Below, piece after piece: positions 24,702 to 34,218 of a DNA stretch of 64,000 nucleotides. The translations under genes were made by a program, and so were the position numbers. A model generated the notes under the pieces. It made no database searches. It was not told the DNA's origin and worked only from the letters and a program-made list of their open reading frames with translations. Numbering within the stretch: the first letter of the stretch is position 1; each line of letters starts with the position of its first letter. Origin of the DNA: Geodermatophilus obscurus (GTDB lineage: Bacteria > Actinomycetota > Actinomycetes > Mycobacteriales > Geodermatophilaceae); NCBI RefSeq assembly GCF_900143215.1, contig NZ_FRDM01000009.1:1-64000 (forward strand), read 5' to 3'.

Positions 24702-24736
24702 CGAGATCTCCCGTCCGCGCGCGTGGGAGGAGCCCC

Positions 24737-25645
24737 GTGAGCCCCCGCACTCCCGCAACGCCGTCCACGGTGCGCCGCGCTGCCCTGCTCGGCTGGACCG
24801 CCCTGGTCCTGCTGACCGGCTGCGTGCTGCCGCCCGGCGAGCAGCCGGCCGGCGGTGCGCCGACCGGCGTCCTGGACGACGCGGCCGCCGACCAGGCGAT
24901 CGCGGCCGCGCCACCGGGCTCCGCGCTGGCCGCCCTCGCCGACGTCGAGGTGCGGGGCCGGGCGCCGCGCACCGGCTACGACCGCGACCGGTTCGGCGAC
25001 GGCTGGGTGGACACCGACCGCAACGGCTGCGACACCCGCAATGACGTGCTGGCCCGCGACCTGACCGGCGAGCGGTTCCGGTCCGGCAGCGACTGCGTCG
25101 TCGTCTCCGGCACCCTCGAGGACCCCTACTCCGGGCGCACCATCGAGTTCCGACGCGGCGAGGAGACCAGCGACGACGTGCAGATCGACCACGTCGTCGC
25201 GCTGTCGGACGCCTGGCAGAAGGGTGCCCAGGGCTGGGACACCGACCGGCGCACGACCTTCGCCAACGACCCGCTCAACCTGCTCGCCGTCGACGGGCCG
25301 CTCAACATGCAGAAGGGGGACGGCGACGCCGCGACGTGGCTGCCGCCGAACACCGCCTACCGGTGCACCTACGTCGCCCGGCAGGTCGCGGTGAAGACCG
25401 GCTACCGGCTGTGGGCCACCCGCGCCGAGCGCAACGCCGCCGCCACCGTGCTCGCCGGCTGCCCCGCGGAACCGCTGCCCGGCGACCCGGCGACGGAGGC
25501 GTCAGCGACCCGGCCGGCGCCGGCGGACGCCGCCTACGCCGACTGCGACGCGGTCCGGGCGGCCGGTGCGGCGCCCATCCGGCGCGGCGAGCCGGGGTGG
25601 AGCGCCGCCTTCGACGGCGACGGTGACGGGGTCGGCTGCGAGTAG
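24737..25645 (+). CDS. Secreted HNH nuclease-like lipoprotein with excalibur domain
   Basis: The 302-residue protein has a lipoprotein signal peptide with lipobox LLTGC (Cys29), so it should be anchored outside the membrane. The central domain (about 70-235) resembles the DUF1524/GmrSD-type HNH fold: DDVQIDHVVALSDAW supplies the metal-binding His, and NDPLNLLAVDGPLN follows. After a Pro/Ala linker, the last 35 residues end in DGDGDGVGCE, the calcium-binding excalibur motif. An extracellular DNase used for nutrient capture or competition is plausible. GTG 24737 has GGGAGGAG 7 bases upstream. Confidence 0.85.
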   Translation: MSPRTPATPSTVRRAALLGWTALVLLTGCVLPPGEQPAGGAPTGVLDDAAADQAIAAAPPGSALAALADVEVRGRAPRTGYDRDRFGDGWVDTDRNGCDTRNDVLARDLTGERFRSGSDCVVVSGTLEDPYSGRTIEFRRGEETSDDVQIDHVVALSDAWQKGAQGWDTDRRTTFANDPLNLLAVDGPLNMQKGDGDAATWLPPNTAYRCTYVARQVAVKTGYRLWATRAERNAAATVLAGCPAEPLPGDPATEASATRPAPADAAYADCDAVRAAGAAPIRRGEPGWSAAFDGDGDGVGCE

Positions 25646-25792
25646 GACCGGATCGGCCCGCGTATCGTGGTCGGCGGCACGAGCCCCGCCGAAGCCTCGG
25701 CATGCTCGCTCTCCCCGCCGGAGCGGGGATCGCAGCGACACTGCATCCGACACGCATCGCTCGGCTCCTGGGCCGGGCGGATCTGGAGCGAC
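25646..25792 (+). promoter_or_regulatory. Promoter and structured leader of ahcY
   Basis: TATCGT (25663-25668) is a good -10, giving a leader of about 120 bases. The leader can form CCGA-AGCC-TCGG and CCCCGC-CGGA-GCGGGG hairpins in its first half. ahcY leaders in some bacteria hold SAH riboswitches, but the conserved SAH-aptamer core is not recognisable here, so only a structured leader is claimed. Confidence 0.4.
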
Positions 25793-27274
<1,482 letters not shown>

Positions 27275-27423
27275 AAGGACCCCGCTGCCCCCCACCGCTC
27301 GCAGGCTCGCGGCGGGACCCTGCAGCGGGGCCGTTCCAGCACGTCACCCAGCTCGCGGCGGGACCCTGCAGCGGGGCCGTTCCAGCACGTCACCCAGCTC
27401 GCGGCGGGGCCCTGCAGGGGGCC
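27275..27423 (+). repeat. Dispersed hairpin element, tandem array of three (after ahcY)
   Basis: A full copy (27275-27332; arms CCCCGCTGC and GCAGCGGGG) begins 1 base after the ahcY stop. Two shortened units follow (27333-27378 and 27379-27423), each about 46 bases. These begin with GTTCCAGCACGTCACC and lack the left arm. The first two units are identical in their shared part, and the third has changed arm sequence. Confidence 0.85.
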
Positions 27424-27445
27424 GGCGCGGCCACGCGATCGGGGC

Positions 27446-27489
27446 ACGGGGGACACCCGTCCGGAGCACTCCGGGCGGGTGTCCCCGTT
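27446..27489 (+). terminator. Terminator hairpin between ahcY and mtrA
   Basis: A stem of about 18 bp in two segments (GGGGACACCCG with CGGGTGTCCCC, and CCGGAG with CTCCGG) has one bulged G and a 2-base loop. It is followed by GTTTC. It ends 22 bases before the first possible mtrA start. Confidence 0.8.
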
Positions 27490-27510
27490 TCGGGCGCCGA
27501 GCAGCGCAGA

Positions 27511-28227
27511 ATGGTGGGCGTGCCACCCACCGCTGCTCAGAACGGGTCCTCCCGCGGCCGAGTCCTGGTCGTCGACGACGACGCCGCCCTCGCCGAGATG
27601 CTCGGCATCGTGCTCCGGCGCGAGGGCTACGAACCCGCCTTCGTCTCCGACGGCAACCGCGCGGTGGGCGCGTTCCAGCAGACCCGCCCCGACATCGTGC
27701 TGCTCGACCTGATGCTGCCGGGCCGCAACGGCCTGCAGATCTGCCAGGACATCCGCACCCAGTCCGCCGTTCCGATCGTCATGCTCACCGCCAAGGGCGA
27801 CACCATCGACGTCGTGCAGGGGCTCGAGGCCGGCGCCGACGACTACGTCACCAAACCGTTCAAGCCGGTCGAGCTGGTTGCCCGGGTGCGGGCGCAGCTG
27901 CGCCGCGGGGAGACCGGGCAGGCGGAGAACCTCTCGATCGGCGACGTGCAGATCGACGTCCCGGCGCACCAGGTAACCCGGGACGGCGTGCCGGTCGCGT
28001 TGACCCCGCTGGAGTTCGACCTGCTGGTCGCCCTGGCCCGCAAGCCGCGCCAGGTGTTCACCCGCGAGCTGCTGCTCGAACAGGTGTGGGGCTACCGGCA
28101 CGCGGCGGACACCCGGCTGGTCAACGTCCACGTGCAGCGGCTGCGCGCCAAGATCGAGCGGGACCCGGAGAAGCCGGAGATCGTGCTGACCGTGCGGGGG
28201 GTCGGCTACAAGGCCGGTCCGCCGTGA
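27511..28227 (+). CDS. mtrA: Two-component response regulator MtrA
   Basis: MtrA is the OmpR-type regulator of cell division, wall and osmotic-stress genes in actinobacteria. The 238-residue protein has a receiver domain with acidic pocket DDD (22-24), phospho-acceptor Asp66 (LLDLMLPG) and TKPF lysine. The winged helix has EFDLLVALARKPRQVFTR and ends in TVRGVGYK. Two starts are possible: ATG 27511, and GTG 27520, which lies 7 bases after CAGAAT and would be leaderless. The gene follows ahcY as in mycobacteria and is coupled by GTGA to a candidate micro-ORF ahead of mtrB. Confidence 0.95.
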   Translation: MVGVPPTAAQNGSSRGRVLVVDDDAALAEMLGIVLRREGYEPAFVSDGNRAVGAFQQTRPDIVLLDLMLPGRNGLQICQDIRTQSAVPIVMLTAKGDTIDVVQGLEAGADDYVTKPFKPVELVARVRAQLRRGETGQAENLSIGDVQIDVPAHQVTRDGVPVALTPLEFDLLVALARKPRQVFTRELLLEQVWGYRHAADTRLVNVHVQRLRAKIERDPEKPEIVLTVRGVGYKAGPP

Positions 28228-28319
28228 ACGCACGGGCTCGTGAGCACCGCCGCGAGCAACGAGCCCGCCGCGGCAGTGGACCGGTGGGCACCGTGATCCG
28301 GTGGACCCGTCGGCCGTGA
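28224..28319 (+). CDS. Candidate 31-residue basic micro-ORF between mtrA and mtrB
   Basis: GTG 28224 overlaps the mtrA stop (GTGA), and its own TGA (28317-28319) overlaps the GTG start of mtrB (28316), again as GTGA. The peptide would be strongly basic (13 arginines) with no known similarity. It may be a real coupling peptide or only a route for ribosomes to travel from mtrA to mtrB. No other start for mtrB has a ribosome binding site. Confidence 0.35.
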   Translation: MNARAREHRREQRARRGSGPVGTVIRWTRRP

Positions 28320-30061
28320 GCACCACGCGGCCCGCGCCTCCCGCGGCCGGTGCCCCGCCCGAGGCCTCGTCGTCCTCCGGCACCCTCGGGCCGGCGCCCG
28401 CCTCCGCGCCGCGCCGGACGCCATCGGGCGGCCTCGGCGCGCTGCGGCGCGAGCTGCGGCGGCGGGCCGTCCGGACCCGTCGGCTCACCACGCGGCTGGC
28501 CGCACGGGCGGTGGCCGCCTGGCGCTCGTCGCTGCACGTCCGGATCGGCGCGATCACCATGCTCGTGGCCGGCACGGTGGTCGTCATCGTGAGCCTGGTG
28601 CTGTTCAGCCAGATCCGCGAGCAGCTGCTGTCGGTCAAGGAGCAGGCGGCCATCGACCAGGTGCAGACCGGCGTCATCTACGCGCAGACGGAGGTGGCGG
28701 GCATCGCCGCCGGCGACAGCGCGAGCGTGCGGGCGACGCTGGACCGCACCGTCCGGCAGCTGCGTGAGAGCAGTGGCCCGGCCGGTGACTTCGAGGTCGT
28801 CATGGTCTACCGCACCGGCGACTCGGAGCGCCCGCCCGCGGTCAGCCGGCGCGGCATCTACCCGGCCATCCCCGCCGAGCTGCGGGTCCAGGTCGCTTCC
28901 GGGGGCCAGTACGCGCAGTACGCGATGGTCCCCGACGGCAGCGGGCAGCCCCGGCCCACCTACCTCGTCGGCGCTCCGGTGCCCACCGGCGCGGCCGGCG
29001 CCGAGCAGATCGAGCTGTACTACGCCTTCCCGCTCGACCAGGAGGCGGAGAGCCTCTCGCTGTTCCGCACCACGGTGGTCATCAGCGGCATCGCGCTCAC
29101 CCTCCTCGTGGTCGGGATCGCCGTCCTCGTGACCCGGCTGGTGGTCGACCCGGTGCGCCAGGCCGCGGGCACCGCGCAGCGGCTGGCCGAGGGGCAGCTC
29201 GAGGAGCGGATGGCCGTCCGCGGCGAGGACGACCTGGCGCGGCTGGCGACCAGCTTCAACGCGATGGCCGACAGCCTGCAGCGGCAGATCACCCAGCTGG
29301 AGTCGCTGTCGCAGCTCCAGCAGCGCTTCACCTCTGACGTGTCGCACGAGCTGCGCACGCCGCTCACCACGGTGCAGATGGCGGCCGAGGTGCTCTACGA
29401 GTCCCGTGCGGACTTCCCGCCGCACGTGGCCCGCTCGGCGGAGCTGATGCACACCGAGCTCGACCGCTTCGAGGTGCTGCTCACCGACCTGCTGGAGATC
29501 AGCCGCTACGACGCCGGGGCCGCCGTCCTCGACGGGGAGCCGACCGACCTCGGTGCGCTCGTGCGCCGGGTGGCGGCCGGGATGTCGGCACTGGCGGAGC
29601 GGCACGGCTGCCGGCTGACGGTGTCCGGCCCCGCGCAGGACGTCATCGCCGAGGTCGACGCCCGCCGGGTCGAGCGGATCCTGCGCAACCTGGTCGGCAA
29701 CGCCATCGAGCACGGCACCGGGAAGCCGGTGGAGGTCACCTGGGCGGCCAACCGGACGGCGGCGGCGGTCACCGTGCGCGACCACGGCGTGGGGCTGTCC
29801 CCGGCCGAGGCGCAGCACGTGTTCGACCGCTTCTGGCGCGCCGACCCCTCGCGGGTCCGCACCGTCGGCGGCAGCGGGCTGGGGCTGTCGATCAGCCTGG
29901 AGGACGCCCGGCTGCACGGCGGCTGGCTGCAGGTGTGGGGGCAGCCGGGCGCCGGTGCGCAGTTCCGGCTGACCCTGCCGCTGACGGCGGGCACCGACCT
30001 CACCAGCTCGCCGCTGCCGCTGCGACCGGCGGCCCTGCGCCCTCCCGGGGGTGCCCGGTGA
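28316..30061 (+). CDS. mtrB: Sensor histidine kinase MtrB
   Basis: MtrB is the membrane partner of MtrA. The 581-residue protein has a basic Pro/Ala-rich cytoplasmic N-terminus and a first membrane helix (about 80-103). An extracytoplasmic domain and second helix (about 257-280) follow, then HAMP. The HisKA box is SDVSHELRTPLTTV with His344, and the ATP-binding domain has the N-box NLVGNAIEHG and the GSGLGLS loop. GTG 28316 was chosen for its GTGA coupling to the micro-ORF; GTG 28301 is a near alternative. The stop overlaps lpqB by 4 bases. Confidence 0.95.
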   Translation: MSTTRPAPPAAGAPPEASSSSGTLGPAPASAPRRTPSGGLGALRRELRRRAVRTRRLTTRLAARAVAAWRSSLHVRIGAITMLVAGTVVVIVSLVLFSQIREQLLSVKEQAAIDQVQTGVIYAQTEVAGIAAGDSASVRATLDRTVRQLRESSGPAGDFEVVMVYRTGDSERPPAVSRRGIYPAIPAELRVQVASGGQYAQYAMVPDGSGQPRPTYLVGAPVPTGAAGAEQIELYYAFPLDQEAESLSLFRTTVVISGIALTLLVVGIAVLVTRLVVDPVRQAAGTAQRLAEGQLEERMAVRGEDDLARLATSFNAMADSLQRQITQLESLSQLQQRFTSDVSHELRTPLTTVQMAAEVLYESRADFPPHVARSAELMHTELDRFEVLLTDLLEISRYDAGAAVLDGEPTDLGALVRRVAAGMSALAERHGCRLTVSGPAQDVIAEVDARRVERILRNLVGNAIEHGTGKPVEVTWAANRTAAAVTVRDHGVGLSPAEAQHVFDRFWRADPSRVRTVGGSGLGLSISLEDARLHGGWLQVWGQPGAGAQFRLTLPLTAGTDLTSSPLPLRPAALRPPGGAR

Positions 30062-31785
30062 CCCGCCGGGGTGCCGTCCTCGGGGCGGCGCTGCTGGCGC
30101 TGGTGAGCGGTTGCGCCACCGTGCCGACGAGCTCGTCGGTCGTGCAGATCACGCAGGCGCCACCGCGTGCGGACAGCCCCGTCGGCATCGAGCCGCTGTC
30201 GCCGGAGACCGGCGCCACCCCCGAGGAGGTCGTCCGCGGCTTCCTCGACGCCGCCGCCAGCACCGTGCGCGGGCACCCCGTGGCCCGCGAGCACCTGGCC
30301 CCGGAGCCGCAGGGGTCCTGGTCGGACGACGCGGGCATCACCGTGCTCGGCGCCGACTACGCCACCGTCACCACCGACGCCGGCACCGTCGTCGTCACCG
30401 GCGAGCTGGTCGGCACGATCGACCAGCGGGGCGGGTTCACCGTGGGTGGGCAGGAGGTCTACTCGCGGGAGTTCCGTCTCGAGCAGGTCGGCGGCGAGTG
30501 GCGGATCAGCGACCCGCCGGACGGGCTGCTCATGCTCGAGCCGGACTTCGAGCGCCTCTACGAGCGGCGCGACCTCTACTTCCTCGATCCGACCGGTCAG
30601 CGCTTCGTGCCCGACCCGCGGTACCTGATCACCGGGGAGGCCCAGCCGACGGTGCTGGTCGAGCGGCTGCTCGCGGGGCCGTCGGCGGTGCTGGCCGCGG
30701 GTGTCCGCAACGAGCTCGAGGGAGCCGCGCTGGGCAGCACGGTGGTGGTCTCCGCGCAGGCGGTCACCGTCGACCTGACCGGGGTGGCCGACGCGACCCC
30801 CACCCGCCTGGCCGGGCTGTCGGCCCAGCTGGTGTGGACGCTGGGCCAGCTGCCGTCGGTGCGCTCGGTGGAGGTCCGCGTCGACGGCGACCCGCTGACC
30901 CTCGACGGCGTGCCGGCGGTGCAGACCGTCGACACCTGGACCGCCCTCGACCCCGACGCCGCCCCGGTGGACGCGGTCGGGCACTACCTGGTCGACGGCG
31001 CGCTGTGGACGGCGACCGATGCGCCGGCGCCGGCGCCCGGCCCGGCCGGCGCGGGCGCCTACGGGCTGTCCAGCGCCGCGGTCGCGACGGACCCCAGCAC
31101 CGGCGAGCTGACCCAGATGGTCGGGGTGGCCGAGCGGGACGGCGCGGTGACGCTGCTCACCGGCCCCTACGGCGGCGACCTCATGCCGGTGCTGCCGAGC
31201 GGCTCGCTCACGGTGCCGACCGTGGCGCCCGCCCGCCAGGAGTTCTGGGTGGTCCGCGACGGCTCGACGGTGGTGCGGGTCGCCGGTGGCCGGCCCCCGC
31301 AGGCGGTCAACGCCGTCACCCTGCCGGGCCTGGGCCGGGCCACCGCGCTGCAGCTCTCGCCCGACGGGGTCCGGGCCGCGGTCGTCGTGGAGGACGGCGA
31401 GCGGCGGAGCCTGCACGTGGGCACCGTGGTGCGCTCGGACGACGGCCCGGTGGCGCTGCGCGACTGGCGCGAGGTCGCGCCGGCGCTGGGCCAGGTGGTC
31501 GACGTCGCGTGGCGGACCTCCGGCAGCCTGCTGGTGCTGGCCGGGGACGCCGGCGAGGAGCGGACCGTGCCCTACCTGGTCGGCGTCGACGGCTGGGACC
31601 TCTCGCCGGTGCCCACCGCCGGGCTGCCCAGCCAGGCGACGCAGGTCGCCGCGGCGCCCGAGCGTCCACCGCTGGTCAGCGCCGGCGGCACGATCTGGGA
31701 GTGGCAGGTCGCCGGGGGCACCTGGGTGACCCTGGTCCGCGGCCAGCAGCCGCAGCCGGGCACCGAGCCGTTCTACCCCGGCTGA
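30058..31785 (+). CDS. lpqB: Lipoprotein LpqB
   Basis: LpqB is the lipoprotein partner of MtrB and tunes its activity from outside the membrane. The 575-residue protein has a short signal peptide with lipobox LVSGC (Cys19) and GerMN-like domains (about 50-330). It ends with a beta-propeller-like C-terminal half containing ALQLSPDGVRAAVVVE. The start overlaps mtrB by GTGA, completing the mtrA-mtrB-lpqB unit found in actinobacteria. Hairpin elements begin 2 bases after the stop. Confidence 0.93.
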   Translation: MTRRGAVLGAALLALVSGCATVPTSSSVVQITQAPPRADSPVGIEPLSPETGATPEEVVRGFLDAAASTVRGHPVAREHLAPEPQGSWSDDAGITVLGADYATVTTDAGTVVVTGELVGTIDQRGGFTVGGQEVYSREFRLEQVGGEWRISDPPDGLLMLEPDFERLYERRDLYFLDPTGQRFVPDPRYLITGEAQPTVLVERLLAGPSAVLAAGVRNELEGAALGSTVVVSAQAVTVDLTGVADATPTRLAGLSAQLVWTLGQLPSVRSVEVRVDGDPLTLDGVPAVQTVDTWTALDPDAAPVDAVGHYLVDGALWTATDAPAPAPGPAGAGAYGLSSAAVATDPSTGELTQMVGVAERDGAVTLLTGPYGGDLMPVLPSGSLTVPTVAPARQEFWVVRDGSTVVRVAGGRPPQAVNAVTLPGLGRATALQLSPDGVRAAVVVEDGERRSLHVGTVVRSDDGPVALRDWREVAPALGQVVDVAWRTSGSLLVLAGDAGEERTVPYLVGVDGWDLSPVPTAGLPSQATQVAAAPERPPLVSAGGTIWEWQVAGGTWVTLVRGQQPQPGTEPFYPG

Positions 31786-31787
31786 AG

Positions 31788-31844
31788 AAGGACCCCGCGT
31801 CCCCCCGTCCCTCGCAAGCTCGCGGCGGGGCCCTGACGCGGGGC
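31788..31844 (+). repeat. Dispersed hairpin element, copy after lpqB
   Basis: AAGGACCCCGCGTC pairs with GACGCGGGGCC around CTCGCAAGCTCGCGGCGGG. The linker GTTCCGGCACGTCACC after it matches the linker of the ahcY array. Confidence 0.8.
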
Positions 31845-31859
31845 CGTTCCGGCACGTCA

Positions 31860-31956
31860 CCGTCCCCCCGCCAGGGAAGGACCCCGTCCTGCCCACCCCT
31901 CGCAGGCTCGGGGCGGGACCCGAGACGGGGCCTGCGGCGGGACCCTGCGAGGGGCC
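31860..31956 (+). repeat. Second hairpin element after lpqB, apparently nested in a third
   Basis: A full copy (31877-31932; CCCCGTC with GACGGGG) is flanked on the right by GCGGCGGGACCCTGCGAGGGGCC, the right half of another copy. On the left is a C-rich remnant. The arrangement is what insertion of one copy into another would give. Confidence 0.6.
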
Positions 31957-32045
31957 GCACGAGCGAGACGCCAGGGGCTGCACCCGCGTCCACAGATGCG
32001 CGGCGGCGCTGGGCGGGTGGGCACGCGGGGCGCGAGGCTGGAGGA

Positions 32046-32816
32046 GTGGACGGCGGGTTGCTCGCGGCGCTGGCGGACCTGCTGCTGCCGCGCGAGTGCG
32101 CCGGGTGCGGGGTGCCGGACGCGGTCCTGTGCCGGCGGTGCGCCGCGCTGCTCACCGTTCCGCACCTGGCCCAGCCGCGGCGCTTCCCGGCGGGCTTCCC
32201 GCCGACGGTGGCCGCCGGCGCCTACGCCGGGCCGGTGCGCCCGGCGGTCAACGCCTTCAAGGAGCGCGGCCGGGCCGAGCTGGCCCGCCCGCTCGGCGCC
32301 GCCCTGGCGCTGGCCGTCGCCGGCGTGCTCTCCGGGCTGTCCACGCGGCCGGGGCCGGTCCGGCTGGTCCCGGTCCCCAGCGGCGCCGCCGCGCTGCGCG
32401 CCCGCGGCCGGGACCACGTCCGCGAGCTGACCGCCCGCGCGGTCGCCGAGCTCCGGGCGGCGGGGGTGCCCGCGGCCGAGGCGCGGCTGCTGCGCCGCAG
32501 CGGACGCGCCGCGGACTCCGCGGGGCTCTCGGCGGCACAGCGGCGGGCCAACCTGGCCGGCACCTTCGCGCTCCGGGACGGCGCGCGCGAGCTGCCCGAC
32601 GAGGCGGTGCTGGTGGTCGTCGACGACGTCGTCACCAGTGGCGCGACGCTCACCGAGGCGGCCGCGGTGCTCGCGCCGGCCGCCGGCCCCCCGGTGCTCG
32701 CCGCGGTCGTCGCGGCGACCCCGCGGCGGCCTCCCGCGCAGGCTCCGCGGAGCGTCCCCCCACGTCGTCGTGGGGGGTCTGCTGATCGACTGTCGGGACC
32801 CGGCAACGCGGACTAG
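32046..32816 (+). CDS. ComF family phosphoribosyltransferase-like protein
   Basis: The 256-residue protein has an N-terminal zinc-ribbon region (RECAGCGVPDAVLCRRCAALL, four cysteines) and a phosphoribosyltransferase fold with the PRPP loop VVVDDVVTSGATLTEAA. ComF proteins take part in DNA uptake or replication-related processes; the actinobacterial role is unclear. Rv3242c has the same place before hpf. GTG 32046 is preceded closely by GGAGGAG, so spacing is tight and the start is uncertain. The last 30 residues are unlike the family and include a hairpin-encoded stretch (32756-32777). Confidence 0.88.
   Translation: MDGGLLAALADLLLPRECAGCGVPDAVLCRRCAALLTVPHLAQPRRFPAGFPPTVAAGAYAGPVRPAVNAFKERGRAELARPLGAALALAVAGVLSGLSTRPGPVRLVPVPSGAAALRARGRDHVRELTARAVAELRAAGVPAAEARLLRRSGRAADSAGLSAAQRRANLAGTFALRDGARELPDEAVLVVVDDVVTSGATLTEAAAVLAPAAGPPVLAAVVAATPRRPPAQAPRSVPPRRRGGSADRLSGPGNAD
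32756..32777 (+). terminator. Hairpin within the 3' end of the comF-like gene
   Basis: CCCCCCACG (32756-32764) and CGTGGGGGG (32769-32777) form a perfect 9-bp stem with a 4-base loop, 37 bases before the stop codon. It resembles a terminator but is translated, and may have been captured into the gene. Confidence 0.5.
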
Positions 32817-32819
32817 CGT
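32814..32819 (+). promoter_or_regulatory. -10 element (TAGCGT) of hpf
   Basis: TAGCGT overlaps the stop codon of the comF-like gene. Transcription would start near 32826, leaving a leader of about 29 bases with GGGAGG before ATG 32855. Confidence 0.5.
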
Positions 32820-32854
32820 GGGTTCGATCACAACCCGAACGACCGGGAGGTCTC

Positions 32855-33541
32855 ATGGAGATCGTGGTCCGTGGCCGGAACGTCGAAGTCCCCGAACACT
32901 ACCGACAGCACGTCGAGGACAAGGTCGGACAGTCCGACCGGTTCGACGGGAAACTGAAGATCCTGCGCATCGACGTGGAGCTCTTCCACGAGAAGAACCC
33001 ACGCCAGTCCGGCAAGTGCCAGCGCGTGGAGATCACCCTCCGCGGCAAGGGCCCGGTGGTCCGCGCCGAGGCCGCCGCGCCGGACTTCTACGCGGCGCTG
33101 GACCTGGCCGCCGGCAAGCTCGACCACCGGCTGCGCAAGGCCGCCGACCGCCGCCGCGTCCACCACGGACGACGGACCCCGGCCAGCGTGCGGGTGGGCG
33201 CCGGCGCCCCCGACACCGACGTCGCGGAGTCCTTCGACCGCGACCGGCAGCTCGCGGAGGGGCCACACGTCACCGACCTCGACGAGCACCTCCCCGGCCA
33301 GATCGTGCGGGAGAAGCACCACCCGGCCACCCCGATGCACGTCGACCAGGCCCTCCACGAGATGGAGCTGGTCGGCCACGACTTCTTCCTCTTCCTGTGC
33401 GCCGACACCGGGCAGCCGACGGTGGTCTACCGCCGGCACGCCTACGACTACGGCCTCATCCGGCTCGTCGACGCACCGCTGGACGGCACCGCCGCGCGGC
33501 AGTCCGCCGCGCCCGCGGAGGCCGCGGCGACCGGGGCCTGA
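32855..33541 (+). CDS. hpf: Ribosome hibernation promoting factor, long form
   Basis: HPF pairs 70S ribosomes into inactive 100S dimers in stress or stationary phase. The 228-residue protein has the S30AE domain (about 1-110, starting MEIVVRGRNVEVPEHYR). An Arg/His-rich linker leads to the C-terminal dimerisation domain, with MHVDQALHEMELVGHDFFLF and VVYRRHAYDYGLIRL. The long form fits an actinobacterium (Rv3241c in mycobacteria). ATG 32855 has GGGAGG 7 bases upstream and its own promoter. Confidence 0.96.
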   Translation: MEIVVRGRNVEVPEHYRQHVEDKVGQSDRFDGKLKILRIDVELFHEKNPRQSGKCQRVEITLRGKGPVVRAEAAAPDFYAALDLAAGKLDHRLRKAADRRRVHHGRRTPASVRVGAGAPDTDVAESFDRDRQLAEGPHVTDLDEHLPGQIVREKHHPATPMHVDQALHEMELVGHDFFLFLCADTGQPTVVYRRHAYDYGLIRLVDAPLDGTAARQSAAPAEAAATGA

Positions 33542-33581
33542 CGCCGGGGCGGGGGCGCGGGTGACCCCGCCCCCGCCCCGC

Positions 33582-34208
33582 TCACCCCTCCCGCAGCCGC
33601 CCGAAGAGCACCGCGTCCGCGCGGCGGCCGTCGCGGTAGGCCAGGCACCGGCGCGCGACGCCCTCGCGGCTGAACCCCGCTCGCTCGGCCACCGACTGCG
33701 ACGCGGTGTTCGCCACGTCGGTGAACAGGTGCACCCGCTCCGCGCCGTGCCGGAAGGCCCAGTCCGCGAGCGCCCGGGCGGCCTCGGCGGCGTAGCCCCG
33801 GCCGCGGGCCCAGGGCGCGGTCCAGTAGCCGAGGTCCGGCCCCAGCAGCAGCCCGCCGTCCAGGTGCCGCACGCCGCAGGCGCCGACCAGCCCGCCGTCG
33901 GCCTCGACGGCGGTGTCCAGCGCGGTGCCCCCGGCGCGACCGCGCGCGGCGGCCACGGCGACGAACTCCTCGGCGTCGGCCCGCGTGTAGGGCTCCGGGA
34001 GGTTCAGCAGCCACCGCCTGCTCTCCGGGTCCTGGCAGGCGCGGAACACCGCGTCGACGTCGTCCGGGCGGAACGGGCGCAGCACGAGCCGCTCGGTGCG
34101 GACCACCTCGGTGGTCAGGTCGACGCCGGTGAGCGAGAGGCCCCCGGCCCCCTCACCACTCGCACGCTCGCGGCGAGCCTCTGGCCGGGGCCGTGGAGTC
34201 GAGGTCAT
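33582..34208 (-). CDS. GNAT family N-acetyltransferase (RimJ/RimL-like)
   Basis: The GNAT domain starts at about residue 36 (VRTERLVLRPFRPDD) and continues with the acetyl-CoA-binding WTAPWARGRGYAAEAA and the NTASQSVAERAGFSREGV motif of the RimJ/RimL group. These acetylate protein N-termini or small amines. If translation begins at ATG 34208 the protein has 208 residues and the first 25 are written through a hairpin-element copy. GTG 34106 would remove that stretch and start at the domain edge. It is convergent with hpf and followed by no clear terminator. Confidence 0.85.
   Translation of the reverse strand: MTSTPRPRPEARRERASGEGAGGLSLTGVDLTTEVVRTERLVLRPFRPDDVDAVFRACQDPESRRWLLNLPEPYTRADAEEFVAVAAARGRAGGTALDTAVEADGGLVGACGVRHLDGGLLLGPDLGYWTAPWARGRGYAAEAARALADWAFRHGAERVHLFTDVANTASQSVAERAGFSREGVARRCLAYRDGRRADAVLFGRLREG
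34146..34192 (-). repeat. Diverged hairpin element in the 5' end of the GNAT gene
   Basis: The stretch GGCCCCCTC-ACCACTCGC-GCTCGCGGCGAG-CCTCTGGCCGGGGCC keeps the family centre and GGCC/GGGGCC ends, but the arms pair only partly. It codes for residues 6-21 of the longest GNAT reading frame. Confidence 0.55.
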
Positions 34209-34218
34209 GCAGCGATGA

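Noticed and set aside
25646-25792. SAH riboswitch upstream of ahcY
   Set aside because: Hairpins exist, but the conserved core of the known aptamer could not be matched.
27275-27423. CRISPR array
   Set aside because: Repeats are adjacent with no unique spacers and are long hairpin units; no cas genes nearby. The same holds for 62049-62228.
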